In this document: positions 23,944-36,297 of the stretch, piece by piece
Numbering within the stretch: position 1 is the stretch's first letter
Layout of the letters: every line of letters starts with the position of its first letter
Origin: Arachis hypogaea
Taxonomy: Eukaryota > Streptophyta > Magnoliopsida > Fabales > Fabaceae
Assembly: GCF_003086295.3 (NCBI RefSeq)
Contig: NC_092050.1
Location: 150,418,699 to 150,482,698, forward strand
DNA length: 64,000 nt
Reading direction: 5' to 3'
Notes under the pieces: model-generated
The model's input: only the letters and a program-made list of their open reading frames with translations
Told to the model about the DNA's origin: nothing
Databases searched by the model: none
Position numbers and translations under genes: made by a program

Positions 23944-24345
23944 TTAATCATGTAGAGGTTGTATCATTCTTACTTTTCTTCTATTCGATGTCTTGATATA
24001 TTTGTTTGAGTGATTTAAAGTTTTGAAGGCAAGAATGGCTTGAAAAAAATAGAAAAAAAGCATGCAAAGTGGAGAATTCATGAAGAAATGAGGATTTGTT
24101 GAATTCATGGTGACGCGTACGTATGAGATGAAAGTCTGCCAGGCGACGCGTACGCGAGACCCACGCGTACGCGTGACAAACATTACGGGAGCCACGTCAG
24201 ACTTTTTCGTTGGGTCTTGGACGATGGACTGATCCGTCCAAATTTTATGAAGGTCAGGAACTTAAAAGTATTTTTCAATGGTCAGGGACAAAAATGTCTG
24301 CGAGGCAAAAGGTCAGAGACCTATTTGTCCTTTTCTCTGTAAGAA
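23944..24345 (-). repeat. Dispersed repeat, uninterrupted inverted copy
   Basis: Reverse complement of the repeat split at 717-888 / 21088-21250. It reads GACAAATAGGTCTCTGACC at its start (24335 leftward), passes through CACGCGTACGCGTGGGTCTC, and ends near 23950. It serves as the empty-site reference that shows where the copia element inserted. Confidence 0.75.
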
Positions 24346-25471
24346 AATGTTAAAAATGAACAAGAATAAGAAGAGAGAGAAACAAGCACAAACAAGGGGA
24401 AAAAGAACCAAACATGGATTAAGCATGCAAAAATTGAAGCCTCTTGACTGTTGAAGGAAGCCCATGCATACTACTTGGGGTGCCCGGGATATAACGCACA
24501 AAAATACAACCTCTAATGGCTTGCATGAAGCCATGTCTACTACTTGCCAAAGCATGACCTCTTCATATTCCAACAAGCATAATTTGAGATAGAGAGGTCC
24601 AAATAAAGTAATTCTAGCAGCGTTAGAAAGCTAACATCAAAGACTTTCTAACAATATATAATAGTTTATAGTAGACATGAGTCTAGCACAGCCTCCTCCT
24701 GCATTGAATTCTTGCGTTATACTTGGGAATTCTCAAATTATACGTGAGAATTCCTGCGTATAACATGAGAATTCAAACATAGGCCAATAATTGCCAATGA
24801 AAGCATTGCGTTATACTTGGGAAGTTCTGCGTATAACGCAGGGTATTGGGTCACTACTAGGGCCTTCAATTATTCACTAATTCTTCATAATCCTTCATCA
24901 ATCTCTCCAACTTCAAGTGTTTGTTGGTCCAAGATTGAAGTTTCAAGCCTATTATTTTAACTAAGAAAGGCACCAAGTTTTGAATTTCAATTACAAGGAA
25001 GATCATAGTTAATGAAGAATCATTAAGAAAATATTTTATTTAAATTAGATTTGATTCTGCTTTGATTAGTTTGAATTGTGAATTAGTTTTTATGGTTAAT
25101 AAAAAAAAGGGAAGGAGTCACACATAGCTCTTTTCTCCCCTCTCTCTTCTCGAAGCCGTTTTTCAATTCATAATTCTAGATTTTTCTTTTGTACCATGAG
25201 TAACTAATATTCTTTGTTAAGATTAGGAGTTCTGTTCATCTTTTTATGAATTATTAATCTAAGTGTTTTACTTTATTTGAGGTTTATGCTTTGATCTATT
25301 TCATTATTGAGTTTTCGTTCTTTATCCCTAAAGAGTTAAAATTGTTGAAAAACATTCTAACTCCGTTTTGGATTCTAAATATTGTTTTGGAAAAAGTAAT
25401 ATGGCAATTAGCTTAAAAATTCATTCTCACTACTTTTTTATTTAACTATGAATAATGTTTTAAAGAGTGTG
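24346..25471 (+). mobile_element. LTR-like fragment
   Basis: Low-coding sequence with repeated GCGTTATAC motifs (near 24713, 24803 and 24828), a pyrimidine-rich stretch at 25128-25160 and an AT-rich end. It looks like part of a long gypsy LTR, cut at 25471 by the next LTR. No ends of its own were found; the call is tentative. Confidence 0.35.
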
Positions 25472-27512
25472 TGATAAACCCCATTTTTAGGATTTATCTT
25501 GTGTTGAATTTAAAGGATTTTATTAATTTTTCTCACATTTATTCACTAAAATAGCATGGTTTTGTAATTCTCCCTAAATTGTGCTTAATGATTGAAAACA
25601 TACTTTTTTAGCCTTTAAAATTGATAAATTTAATTCACTTTAACTCCATTCGATGCCTTGATATGTTTGTTGAGCGATTTCAGGTTCATAAAGGTAATGA
25701 TTGGGTGGATGAAGTGAAAAGAAAAGTATGCAAAGTAGAAAATTCATGAAGAAACGAGTATTCGCAGAATTCATGGCGACGCGTGTACGTGGCCCACGCG
25801 TGCGCGTGGGAAGGAAATCTTCCATGCGTACGCGTACCGTTACCCATGCGTACGCGTGACAAGCAGCACGTGACCAAATTAAAGGCAACACGCTGGGGCG
25901 ATTTCTGAGCCATCCAAGCCCAAATCCAACTCATTTCTGAAGTTATTTGATGCAGAATTCAATAAGGAATAAGGGGAGAGCAATTAGTGTAGTGTAGAAT
26001 CATGCTTTGGGTAGTTTTATAGAGAGAGAAGCTCCCTCTTCTCTCTAGAATTAGGGTAGATTTAGGTTAATCTTTTTTAGATTTAGGATTTATTTCTTGT
26101 TTTCATCTAGTTTTTCTTGTAATTTTTTGTTATTACATCTTTGTTCTTTTATTTCTTCTTGTTAATTTTTCTTTTATGCCACTTTAGTTTATGAACCCTC
26201 TTGTTAAGTTTCATTTCTTTTAATACAATTTGATATTTTATGCTCTTTTAATGCTTGTTTGAGTTATTATTGTTAATTTCTTGCATTTGGTAGTAGTAGA
26301 TTTTATTATTCTTGCCATTTTAGCATGCTTTCCCTTTATACCTTTTAAGTGTTTGACAAAATACTTGGTTGGGCTTTAGAGTAGATTTTGTGCATTCTTA
26401 GCTTGGAAAGAGAAATTAGGTACTCTTGAGTCATTAATAACCAACTTATGTTGGTGATCTAGAGTTGTTAGTTGATCTTGTTTCTATTGACATTACTTAT
26501 GGATTGAAATTAACTAGTCTGATTTGATTTTCTCCCGATATTGGAGATAACAAAATAGGATTACCTCTTGATAATTATTGTGTTATGATTAATGACAATG
26601 ATAGAAAACCTAGATTCTCAATCCTTGTCATGAATGCCTCTTTTTAGTGATTGTTATCTTTAGTTGTTTGATTTATTTTCTTGTCATTTCACTTTATTGT
26701 CATTTAATTTCTCACTTCTTTATCAACCCACCCCGTGAAACTCGACCAATAATTGAACACTCGATTGTAATTCCTAGGGAGAACAACTCGGGAGCAATAC
26801 TCTCGGTTATTTTTATTGGGTTGAACTTGTGACAACTAAAATTAAACTTTGATTGAAGGTTATTTATCGGTTTGGAACTATACTTGCAATTAAGCAATTT
26901 CTTTTATTGAGAAGAAATTCTAGACTGACGGTAACCTTTACATCAGTGTGCGACACGCATTGGTTTTCAATTGCTCTAGTTTGAATAAGTGATATAACAT
27001 TCGGATTAGAAAACTTTTGGAAATCATTCTTTCTTGTAAGTTTCAATCTTTTAGAAATAATCTTGAATTTTATTTGAAATTAAACGAGTTTTGTACTTCA
27101 CATTTTCTTAAATAATTAACTAAGAAATTAGTGATTAATTAGGTTAAAGAGAAATTGAATTGCCAAGAAATTAGAATTTAATTATTTATGATTTGTCGTT
27201 ATTGATCTCTGCATGCCTCAAATAAATGAACATAAAGTTTATTTTCCTAGAGAGTGAGCATCTATGAAACATTAACATTCTCACTATTATTATCTTCACA
27301 TTCACTGCTTGCTATTCTTATTGTTCTCTATTTACACGATTGATTCCTCATTCTCATTCCTCTATTTCTTTGATTTGTCTAATTAAAATAATCAATTAAT
27401 CATTGTTGCCTAGTCCTTTAATCCTCGTGAAAACGATAACTCACTCACCGTGATATTACTTGATACGATTTAGTGTACCTGCCGAGTTGTGATTTTACAA
27501 AATTTTTCATCA
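25472..27512 (+). mobile_element. Ty3/gypsy-type LTR, probably solo (~2.0 kb)
   Basis: Begins TGATAAACCCC and ends TTTTTCATCA. A CpG-rich island (25775-25860) contains several ACGCGTACGCGT-like motifs. A region near 25640 resembles the dispersed repeat. No gag or pol flanks it, so it is probably a solo LTR. The 5-bp flanks (GTGTG and GTCAT) do not match, so one edge may be eroded or misplaced. The right edge abuts the second MULE-A fragment directly. Confidence 0.6.
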
Positions 27513-29475
27513 GTCATCAACATCACTCCATTTTAAAACCATACCTGCATATCAGGAGAATGACCTAGTTCCTAATATTCGAGTGTTACTGGTGCGGATT
27601 TTCTAACCACAGACTTACCGGCAAGTGCACCGGATCGTACCAAGTAATACCTTACGTGAGTAAGGGTTGATCCCACGAGGATTGATGGATTAAGCAACAA
27701 TAGTATTTGATAGGCTTAGTTAGACAAACAGAAAAGAGTAATTGAGAGTTTAAAAGCATTAAACAATAAAGAAGAGTTTGAAGACAGGCAGGTGAATAGG
27801 TGAGGAATAAAATATTGAGAAAGCAGTTAAGGCTTCAGAGTTATCTATTTTCTGGATTGACTTTTCTTATTAACTAATTTTAATCATGTAAGATTTAATT
27901 CATGGCAAACTATTTGTGACTAGACCCTAATTTCTTAGACCTTCCTAGTCTCCTCTAAAATTCATCAACTGCCAATTTCTTGGTCAATTAATTCTAATTA
28001 GAGGGTGATGATCAAATTCTAGTTTATATGCCACAAGAATCCTAATTATCCAAAAATAAAGGGATTATATGTCACGTATCCCATTAAATACAAACAATTA
28101 GAAATTCAGGATAATATGTTTTCAAGCTATTGTTCAAGTAAAGAGTTTTTCCAAGTTATACAAGAACTCAAATAGAACATGGGTCATACTTCCGTTCCAC
28201 CCAAATTCATAAAATAAAGAACGAAAATAATTATTGAAATATAAATCAAAACATGAATTAAAATAAAAAAATAATATTATCAATCCATACAATAGACAGA
28301 GCTCCTAACCTTAACAATGGAGGATTAGTTGCTCATGGAATATGGAATGTAAATTTGTATGGAATAATGTTGTGGAATGTTGTTCTGGAACCACCCTATT
28401 GGGATCCCTTTTATAACTAATCCTAATAATGTAAAAATCAAATTTCTAAAATTAAAATTAAAATAATATCTTTTCCTAAAATAAGATTTGAATTTAAATT
28501 CGAATTAATTAACAAGTCTTCAGCTAATGGGTGGGGACCACTTGATTTGTCCCTTCTGCAGCTTCTAATCTGTGATTTCTGGGCTAAGAACTGGGTCAAA
28601 ACAGCCCAGAAATCGTCCCCAGCGTTTTTCTGCGTTTTCTGCACGTGGCGTATGTCACGCGTACGCGTCGGTCACGCGCACGCATCGATGGTCCTTTTTC
28701 GCGAGTCATGTGGATGCATCAGTCACGCGTTCGCGTCATTTGTGCAGATTCCAGTCCACGCGTTCACGTCAGGCACGCGATCGCGTCATTGCGATTTCCT
28801 CCATTCCGCGCGGTCGCGTGAGTCATGCGTCCGCGTCGGTATTCGCTGGTTATCTCCTTGGTTTCTTCTCTTTCTCTGCAGAAACTTTATCAAATCCATC
28901 CGAATGCTATCTAAAATGAATAAAATTGCACAAAACTCAAAATAGCATCCATAGTGGCTAAAATATAATTAATTCTTAATTAAACTCAACAATTTATATG
29001 CAAATTCACTAGGAAAAGATAGGAAAGATGCTCACGCATCAGTTACATAGAATCTTCTAGCTAGAGTTATTATCGTTGCATTAGAGCATTCAGACATTGC
29101 AAACCAATTATATAGGTACACGAGACTCACTTGTATAAAAAATATAAGGGTTGTTTGTTAATTGCAGTTTCACAGGATCGTAACAATAATATTATGCCTG
29201 TTGCATTTGTCATTATGGAGGGAGAGACTTCTGATGTGTGACACTTTTTTCTCAATAATTTACAATAACATGTAGTGATACGGGGTCGTGTGGGCCTCAT
29301 CTCTGGTCGACACGATTCTATTCGATACAATAATAGAGTTTGGTTGCTTCTGAGATCTTTTCACATATTTTACATCAGACATATAGAGTCAAACTTTTTG
29401 AAAAAATTCAAGACACTATATCTACTACAGAACGCGAACACGATTTGTGTTACTAGTATTATCCACAAATCCTAA
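27513..29475 (+). pseudogene. MULE transposase, DDE-domain fragment (MULE-A, interrupted)
   Basis: Two pieces, 27513-27589 and 29047-29472, read through a solo LTR. The first gives HFKTIPAYQENDLVPNIRVL; the second starts HRIF and goes on with YKGCLLIAVSQD, PVAFVIMEGETSDV, GLISGRHDSI and FYIRHIESNFLKKFK. This is the catalytic region of a MULE transposase; the DGTHLY motif has decayed. Stops replace the W after ETSDV and other residues, and at least two frame changes occur. It begins exactly where the 1-570 fragment ends in the family alignment. Dead copy. Confidence 0.75.
27590..29041 (-). mobile_element. Solo LTR (1,452 bp) with 5-bp target duplication
   Basis: On the minus strand it begins TGATGCGTGAGCATC and ends AATCCGCACCA. 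GTTAC is present at 27585-27589 and again at 29042-29046, a perfect target-site duplication. Removing the LTR and one GTTAC restores the MULE reading RVLHRIF. Contains a CpG-rich block at 28640-28830. A solo LTR arises by recombination between the two LTRs of a full element. Confidence 0.9.
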
Positions 29476-29479
29476 ATTA

Positions 29480-31170
29480 AACTTCATTAATTTAATTATT
29501 AAAATTACCAATTTAAATTATCATGACACTGACACTAAACAAAAACTACCAAAGATCCCAATATCAAATATCATCATTAAAATTCACCAACAAATTAAAT
29601 TTTAATTTCCATCTTATTCTAACAAATACAATTAATAAACCTATAAAATAAATTTAATTTTCATTAAGACATAATTAATATATCTCTAATTTTTATTATC
29701 ATACTAATTATTAACATAAACTAACTACATATATAACTAATACTTATCTACACACAGTATATTATAATACTACCATTTAATCATTATAAACAACATTAAT
29801 AATCTACAATATTAACATTTTCATATTAACACTGAAAAAATTACAAAATAATTACTTACATAATTAGGTTAACTAAGATATATAATTAACAATTTAAAGT
29901 TTAGGATAATTAATTTTTTTAATTTTTTGTCTCTTAGAATTGTTGTTAAGTTGCACTTCAATGGTTTCTGATTTTAGACTGATATTGTTAAAAGTTGAGA
30001 ATGTCATAATAAAGGTAGTAATAGTAGTAAAAGGGACCAGTGAGGAGAGAAGAAAGGAGCTGGAACCTCGCACCAGACGCGCGCCACATGCATGCACGAT
30101 GTGTGTCTGCGGATAAACAAATCTGAGGCTCAAATTTGCGGAACTGATCCTCACTGTCCAATTTCAAAACATTCAACCTTCGTCGTCCGATTTGAAATGG
30201 GAACTAATTTGAGGGTTTGAGTGTATTCGTCCAATCTCCATCGATTTAAATCTAGTTTTCCGATTCTTGCACACACATTTTGGTCAATCGCAAATATGAG
30301 GGTTCGATTTTCTTCGAAAACTGATAATCTGATTTGTGTTTAGCTAAATCTGGTCCTCTGATTTGTTCGTTGTCATTATCCACATCCTGATGAAACACAC
30401 CAACTTCTGATATCGGTGGAAATACCATTGTTACACCAATACAAAATTAAAAAGTGATCTTAAAACATGAGTAGTTCTCCTATAACTTTATATCCATGTC
30501 ACGTGTATGCATCCCCAAACTATAAAATTACCATGATAAAGTAGGTAAATTTGAAGTTTAGAATTTAGGATATAGGATAGTCGAAAGTGGTGGTGGAGCT
30601 GGCTTAAATAGCCACTATTGGTGGTCAGTTGGATGTCGCCAACGGCAGTGATGGTCGGCGGTATGATGAAATTATGATGGTGAGAGAAAAGAAGAGAAAG
30701 AGAAAAGGGTAAAAGAGTAATTTTTTTAGGCGGGTGAATTTTTATTTAATAAATTCTTGAGTAAAATGTCTTATTTTTATCTCAAACATTTTATTTCGTC
30801 CTATTTTAGTCTTTTAGCCAAATTATTTTTTTTCCAAAACATACCCTTCTATATTAATTTTCTTCTAGATAGCAGCAAAAATCATAATTGTAGAGTCATA
30901 GTGGTTGTTGTAGTGATTTGAAAGTAAAAGTGACAGAATGAAAAGAAAAAATAACGATAAAAAATAGTACTTTTAGAAAAAAATTTAATTTTAACCAAAG
31001 ACTTGAAATATAACGAAATAAAATATTTCGAATAAAAAAAGATGTTTCAAACGTATAAACAAATTTAAGATTTAAACTAAACATTTCTAAAACAATACTT
31101 TTTTTTTTTACATTTTAATTTTATAAAATATTAATTTAACTTGCTAAGATAGTATTTTAATAGAATAATT
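29480..31170. other. AT-rich stretch without genes
   Basis: No supported gene. A less AT-rich patch (30040-30260) contains short open frames on the minus strand (29894-30176) with no recognised domain. The rest resembles decayed transposon sequence. Confidence 0.5.
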
Positions 31171-32583
31171 TTTTTTTGAAAGAAAGAGCTCAACACTCAA
31201 GTGGAGCAAAGAAAGACATACAAGACACTATGTCATTTCCGGCATAACCATCAACAACATGAGTTATTTACCACATCACTCTGCAACACATGAAAAGGTT
31301 TGAGCCACGCAATCTACAACCCCTATTGTCTTACTGTGAAAACTGACATCATTCCGTCGTAACCAAATGTTCCAAACAGCTGAGAAGAACCCCACTAGCC
31401 AGAACTTGTGCATCTCTTTTCTCGTCGGCATTGATCTCCAACTCTCAAAATGTTCTTTCAAAGTACCTGGTACAGCCCACGCCTGACCAAACTTCGAGAT
31501 CCACGCACACCACACCTGCCAAGAGTGCTCACAAGTAACGAATAAGTGTTGTATATTTTCAACATCTTTCTTGCACAACACGCACAAATTATCATTCTAT
31601 TGTAAGATTTCTAGTCTACTTAGCCGATCCTTTGTATTGACCCGGCCAACCAATACAAATCAGGTGAATAACTCGACTCGAGGCAGAAATAAACCCTTTC
31701 AAATTTTCTTGGTGAATCTGAATCTCAGAAGCTCCTCATCCAAAGTCTCTTCCTGCAAAATCTGCATAAATGAGTTAGTAGAATAAACTCCTTCCTTGTC
31801 AAATTTCCAAACCACTCTATCTTGCACTTATGCTATCAATCTAACAGATTACAAGACCTGAAGCATCTGGTCCAATGTATCTGTCTCCCATTGACGTTGT
31901 TCCCTCCTCAATTGGAAGTGCCAAACCTACTCTATCCCATCCCAGAACCCACACTCCCCAATAACTTATCCTTTTTTGTTTGAAATCAAGAAGAGTTTCG
32001 GAAAAGAGTCTTTCAACTTTCCCACTTGGAGCCATGTATCTTCCCAAAATCTGGTGGATCTACCATCTCCTACTTCCATAGCAAAGCCATCAATCATCTT
32101 CTGCCTTACATGTTGATCATTTATTTGCACTTGGCATATGTCTCTCCACGGGTCACCTCTTTCTAGTAATTTCTGAGTTGACAACAAGTGATTTGGGTTC
32201 AGGTTATTACAAGAATAAACAATCTTCTTCCATAGAGAACAGTCCTCTGATTTTTAGAAAATCACCACCACCATTTAAACAGTAAGGCAGCATTACGGAC
32301 CACCGCATCACCCACCCCAATCCTCCTAACTTATTTAGTGCCTGTATCATTTCCCACTTCACAAGAGCCATACCAGGATGTCCATTATCCTTCCCCCAGA
32401 AGAACCTCCTCTATAAAGAGATGATTCATCGTGCAACCGCATTTGGCATCTGATACAAGTTTAAGTAATAAACAGGCAGACTATTGATTACCGACTCAAT
32501 GAGCACCAGCTTTCCAGTTTTACTGAGTACCTTTTCTTTTCACAAATTGAACTTCTCTTCTATCTTATCTATAACCGATTTTC
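31171..32583 (-). pseudogene. 5'-truncated LINE ORF2 remnant
   Basis: A T run at 31171-31179 marks the poly(A) end of a minus-strand LINE. Going upstream, a reverse-transcriptase zinc-binding region (CVLCKKD, HLFVTCEHSWQVW, VWNIWLRRND) occupies 31276-31587. A preceding segment (GDPWRDICQ, VGDGRSTRFWEDTWL) lies at 31965-32187. Still further, the thumb/connection region (KTGKLVLIESVINSLPVYYL, GGLGVGD) reaches 32580. Many stops and shifts are present. This LINE differs from the one at 2488-8160, and the endonuclease and most of the RT domain are missing. Confidence 0.8.
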
Positions 32584-32589
32584 ATAATG

Positions 32590-34014
32590 ACATAAATTAA
32601 AATAGTCAATTTTAAATTCAATAGTTCTGATTTAAATTTTAAGAATGAAAAATATCTAGTAATCTCAAATCTCAAATCTAACCTAAACTCAATTTCGAGC
32701 ATGAGGTTAATAAATTTTCGAGAATGAGTTTTACTTCAAGCTGCCAAGGCAGTAGTTCTGATCTTGATGACAAGACATTAAGACTGTTCTTGTCTATAAT
32801 TATTGTTCTTCCAAAATATGCTTCTTTCTATCTACCATATATAAGAGTGTGGCCCATCTTACTTTTGATTAGCACCTATATGGAATAAGATTAATATACA
32901 AAGTTTAACCAAAGAAAACAAATTCAAATATTTTATTCATTTTTTAATAAGTATCGTTGTAAAACCCTACCTCCAAATCAAAGCCAATAGGACAACAAAA
33001 AAAAAAAAAGAAAAGAGCCAATAGATTTCAGAAATTATTTTTTAATAATTTATGCAAATTAAAGCTCATTTTTTATCAGCGCAGATTCTCGGAATCAACG
33101 TCCTTGATTCTCGCAATACGTTGCATTCAGTTGGGTCATGTAAAATATGAATTTTTTTTACTCAATTTCATATTCATAATGACCACGTCATGTGATTATT
33201 AAATTAAGAATAATCATAATAATTAAAAAAAGAAAAAGGAGTGATATAAAAATGGCGAACCTAAGACCTTTTGGGGCTTGGCGGTGGCATGATTCATGTT
33301 AGGGTAGCTAGCAGCCACTCATTTAATTTGCAATTTTTCTTGGACCATATTTGACAAAAATAAATAAAAAAGTGTTTTAGTATTTTTATATTTTTCTGAT
33401 TGGACCACGTTGTCAACATCCCCGTGAGCAGGAACCAGGTTCTGACAACTGCTTGGATCTCAATCATTCATGATATTTTCTTTGTACTATTCTTAGTCTT
33501 AGTACTCTAGATTACTGTAGCATAATTGTTTTTGATGTACAATGTGTATAATGAGTTATATAAATTAAAAAATAGATATCATTTATACTATTTAGAATAA
33601 TCATTCGGATACTAAAGAATAAATATTTCATTTCAAAAATTTAAACTGATAAAAAAAATAACATTAATAGTTATTTCTCTAATATTGAATCGAATATCCA
33701 TAAACTTCTATTATATATATTGTACAAATATTTTATTGGCTCTCTATATTTTTTTATTATTTTTTTCTTTTCAATATAGTCAAAGCCAAGTTCTTGTAAT
33801 AATTTTTTAATATTAAATTATTAAGAGCGAATTTCTCAAAAATAATTCAAAGTATATGTTATATGTTGTTATGGACTTTTATAAAATATCAATAATGTTT
33901 TTTTTTTTATAATTCAAAAAATTAATACAAAATATCAATGATATTTTATCTTTTTATAATTAAAAAATATTTGTACTACTTATATTTTGTGTTGGTATTA
34001 TAATAGTATAAAAT
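32590..34014. other. AT-rich stretch without genes
   Basis: No coding frame, RNA gene or terminal repeat was recognised. Confidence 0.5.
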
Positions 34015-35000
34015 ATTAAAATAATTCACTTTTCTCTCTTATGAGATGTTAAAATGACACTCCATCCTCTTCCCTCTATTTATAAAATGTATATTTCCAT
34101 CTCTTATAACTTTTAAAAAACCTCATCTTTAATCCATTTTAAATTTTTTTGTTTTAACTAATGTTAACTTTATCTATTTTAAAAAAAATGAATTATTTTT
34201 TACAAAAATACCCTTTAGCAAAACTTTTATTTTTTTTGTTATTAAATTTTGCTTAGTAAAATACTCTTTAATAAATTAATTTTTTATTAATTAAATTGTA
34301 TTTTTATCAAAATATTTTTTAAAAAATTAATAATTAAATTATTTTTTTCTAAGATATCCTTCAATAATTTTTTAATTATTAAATTAAAATTTTACCAAAA
34401 TTTTTATTAACAATTATTTTTATATTTTACTATTAATTTTTTGATATCAATATATATTATTTTAACATTAAATAAAAACTTTTTAATATGCATAACAATT
34501 AATATATATTTATATTGAAAAATAATCTTATTAAGATTTTTTATTTAATATTAAAATAATATATATTGATATCAGAAAATTAATAGTAAAATATAAAAAA
34601 AAAATGTTAACGAAAATTTTGGTAAAATTATAATTTAATAATTAAAAAATTATTGAAGGGTATCTTAAAAAAAAATTAATTATTAATTTTTTTAAAAATA
34701 TTTTGATAAAAATACAATTTAATCAATAAAAATAATTTATTAAAGAGTATTTTGATAAGCAAAATTTAATGATAAAAAATAAAATTTATGCTAAAGGATA
34801 TTTTTATAAAAAATAATTTATTTTTTCTTGAAAAATGAATAAAGTTAATATTATTAATTAATACAAAAAATTTAAAACAAATTAAAGAAGAAATTGTTTA
34901 AAAGTTATAAGGAAGAGAAATATACATTTTATAAATAGAGAGAAAGAAAATGTTATTTTAGTGCCTTGTAGAAAAAGAGAATGGTATTTTCTCAATAATT
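34015..35000. mobile_element. Foldback (long inverted repeat) MITE-like element
   Basis: The left arm (about 34015-34484) and right arm (about 34536-35000) are reverse complements of each other with roughly 85% identity, separated by a ~50-nt loop. Landmarks are TTTATAAAATGTATATTT near 34080 and its complement near 34920, and AATTTTGCTTAGTAAAATAC near 34245 with its counterpart near 34745. It has no coding capacity. The outer edges are not sharp, and no target duplication was identified. Confidence 0.75.
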
Positions 35001-35916
35001 AAATATTCTTATATTTCATATTAAAATCATCTATATGTTATTCAATTTTTTTTAGTGATTCAATTATGGTGTGCTTTTGAACTTCTACTAGAATGCGACT
35101 TTGCATGCAGGGCATATAAGTAATTTACCATATTGTAGTATTCATGTCCTATTGTTAATTATTATTCTGGAAGGAAGAAGCCACCAAAAGATAATGAAAT
35201 TATTATTGCTATGAAGTAAACTAGCTAGCTTACATAATTAATGAATTAAAAAAAAAGGTGAATTCCGTATAGTAGAAAGTTAAAGCCATCGATGGTCTAC
35301 GTCTAGTCTCTAGTGCATAACTGCATACAATATTAAAGAGATGATAATTACGAAACTTAATTACTAATTTATTAATGTTAATAGTTGCCAAAGTGCATTA
35401 CGGATAAAGAAGACGCAGAAACTAGAAAGTAGAAAGTGGTTAAAAATAAGTAAATATGTCACCTAATAAATTCTTCAATTCATCGTATTTTTCGTTAGTT
35501 GTTAATTAAAAATGCTTGATGCACAATAAACTCGATCAGTTATTATCTATATATTAAAAACTAAGAAACTAATGTTTTAGTGAAAAAATATTAATTACTT
35601 AATATTTGTATTTATAAAATATATATTATTTTATACGTATATTTCATATATCAATACATATTTTATATAAATAATTGATCTGTTAGCTAATTTTTTTAAG
35701 TATATTTAATGTGAATCGTTATTAATATATATAAAAAGGTGAAAAACAAAAATATGAAGAGTATATATATGGTAAAGGCCAAGTCCATTAAACAAAAGTA
35801 TTGGCATCTCAAAGAGGAACAGAACAATTAAAGGAATGATGATGGGTCGTTCTCATTGATCCCCAAAATTTCAGACGTCAACTGAAGAAAGATTCCAATT
35901 TCAGTACCATGAAAGG
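35001..35916. other. AT-rich stretch without genes
   Basis: No gene, RNA or repeat recognised. Confidence 0.5.
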
Positions 35917-36297
35917 TGTACAAGATGTCTCTGGTACGGGTTTGAAGGATAGATCGGGAAGCTGCGGGTCGAGACGAGGGCCGGATCCTTTGACTGAAGT
36001 GATGGGGAGAGGTACCTGCAAAGACACTCCGACGCTCAAGTCAGAATGAATCTGAGAGGTGTAAGGTGTTAGGAATGAATGAATACCTGGAGGGACTTGA
36101 GTCCTCTATTTATAGGTGATGACGAGTATCTTATCTTATCTTATTTGGCTAAGATAAGGTAGACGTTTGAATTCGAAAGTTGGTTAGGAGTTCTGGAGGA
36201 CCAGTTTCGAGCCTTCTAGGAGAGAGGTGCGGATCGGACCCAGGAAACCGAATTTGGGTGTAGTCCCGAGTCCAGAATCTGTGGCTCGATCCGTAAC
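35917..36297 (-). mobile_element. Solo LTR of the Tat-like gypsy family
   Basis: Begins TGTACAAGATGTCTC and ends CCGTAACA on the plus strand, as do the LTRs at 39405 and 48309, and is in the same orientation. It is more diverged from them than they are from each other. No internal sequence flanks it. The left flank AAAGG and right flank AAAAA are compatible with a mutated target duplication. Confidence 0.85.

Noticed and set aside
25640..25934. Short minus-strand frames and others in 28438-28945
   Set aside because: They lie in CpG-rich LTR segments and recur with those LTRs; no protein family recognised.
29894..30176. Two overlapping minus-strand frames of 62 and 86 residues
   Set aside because: No recognised domain, no splice context and no repeat support.
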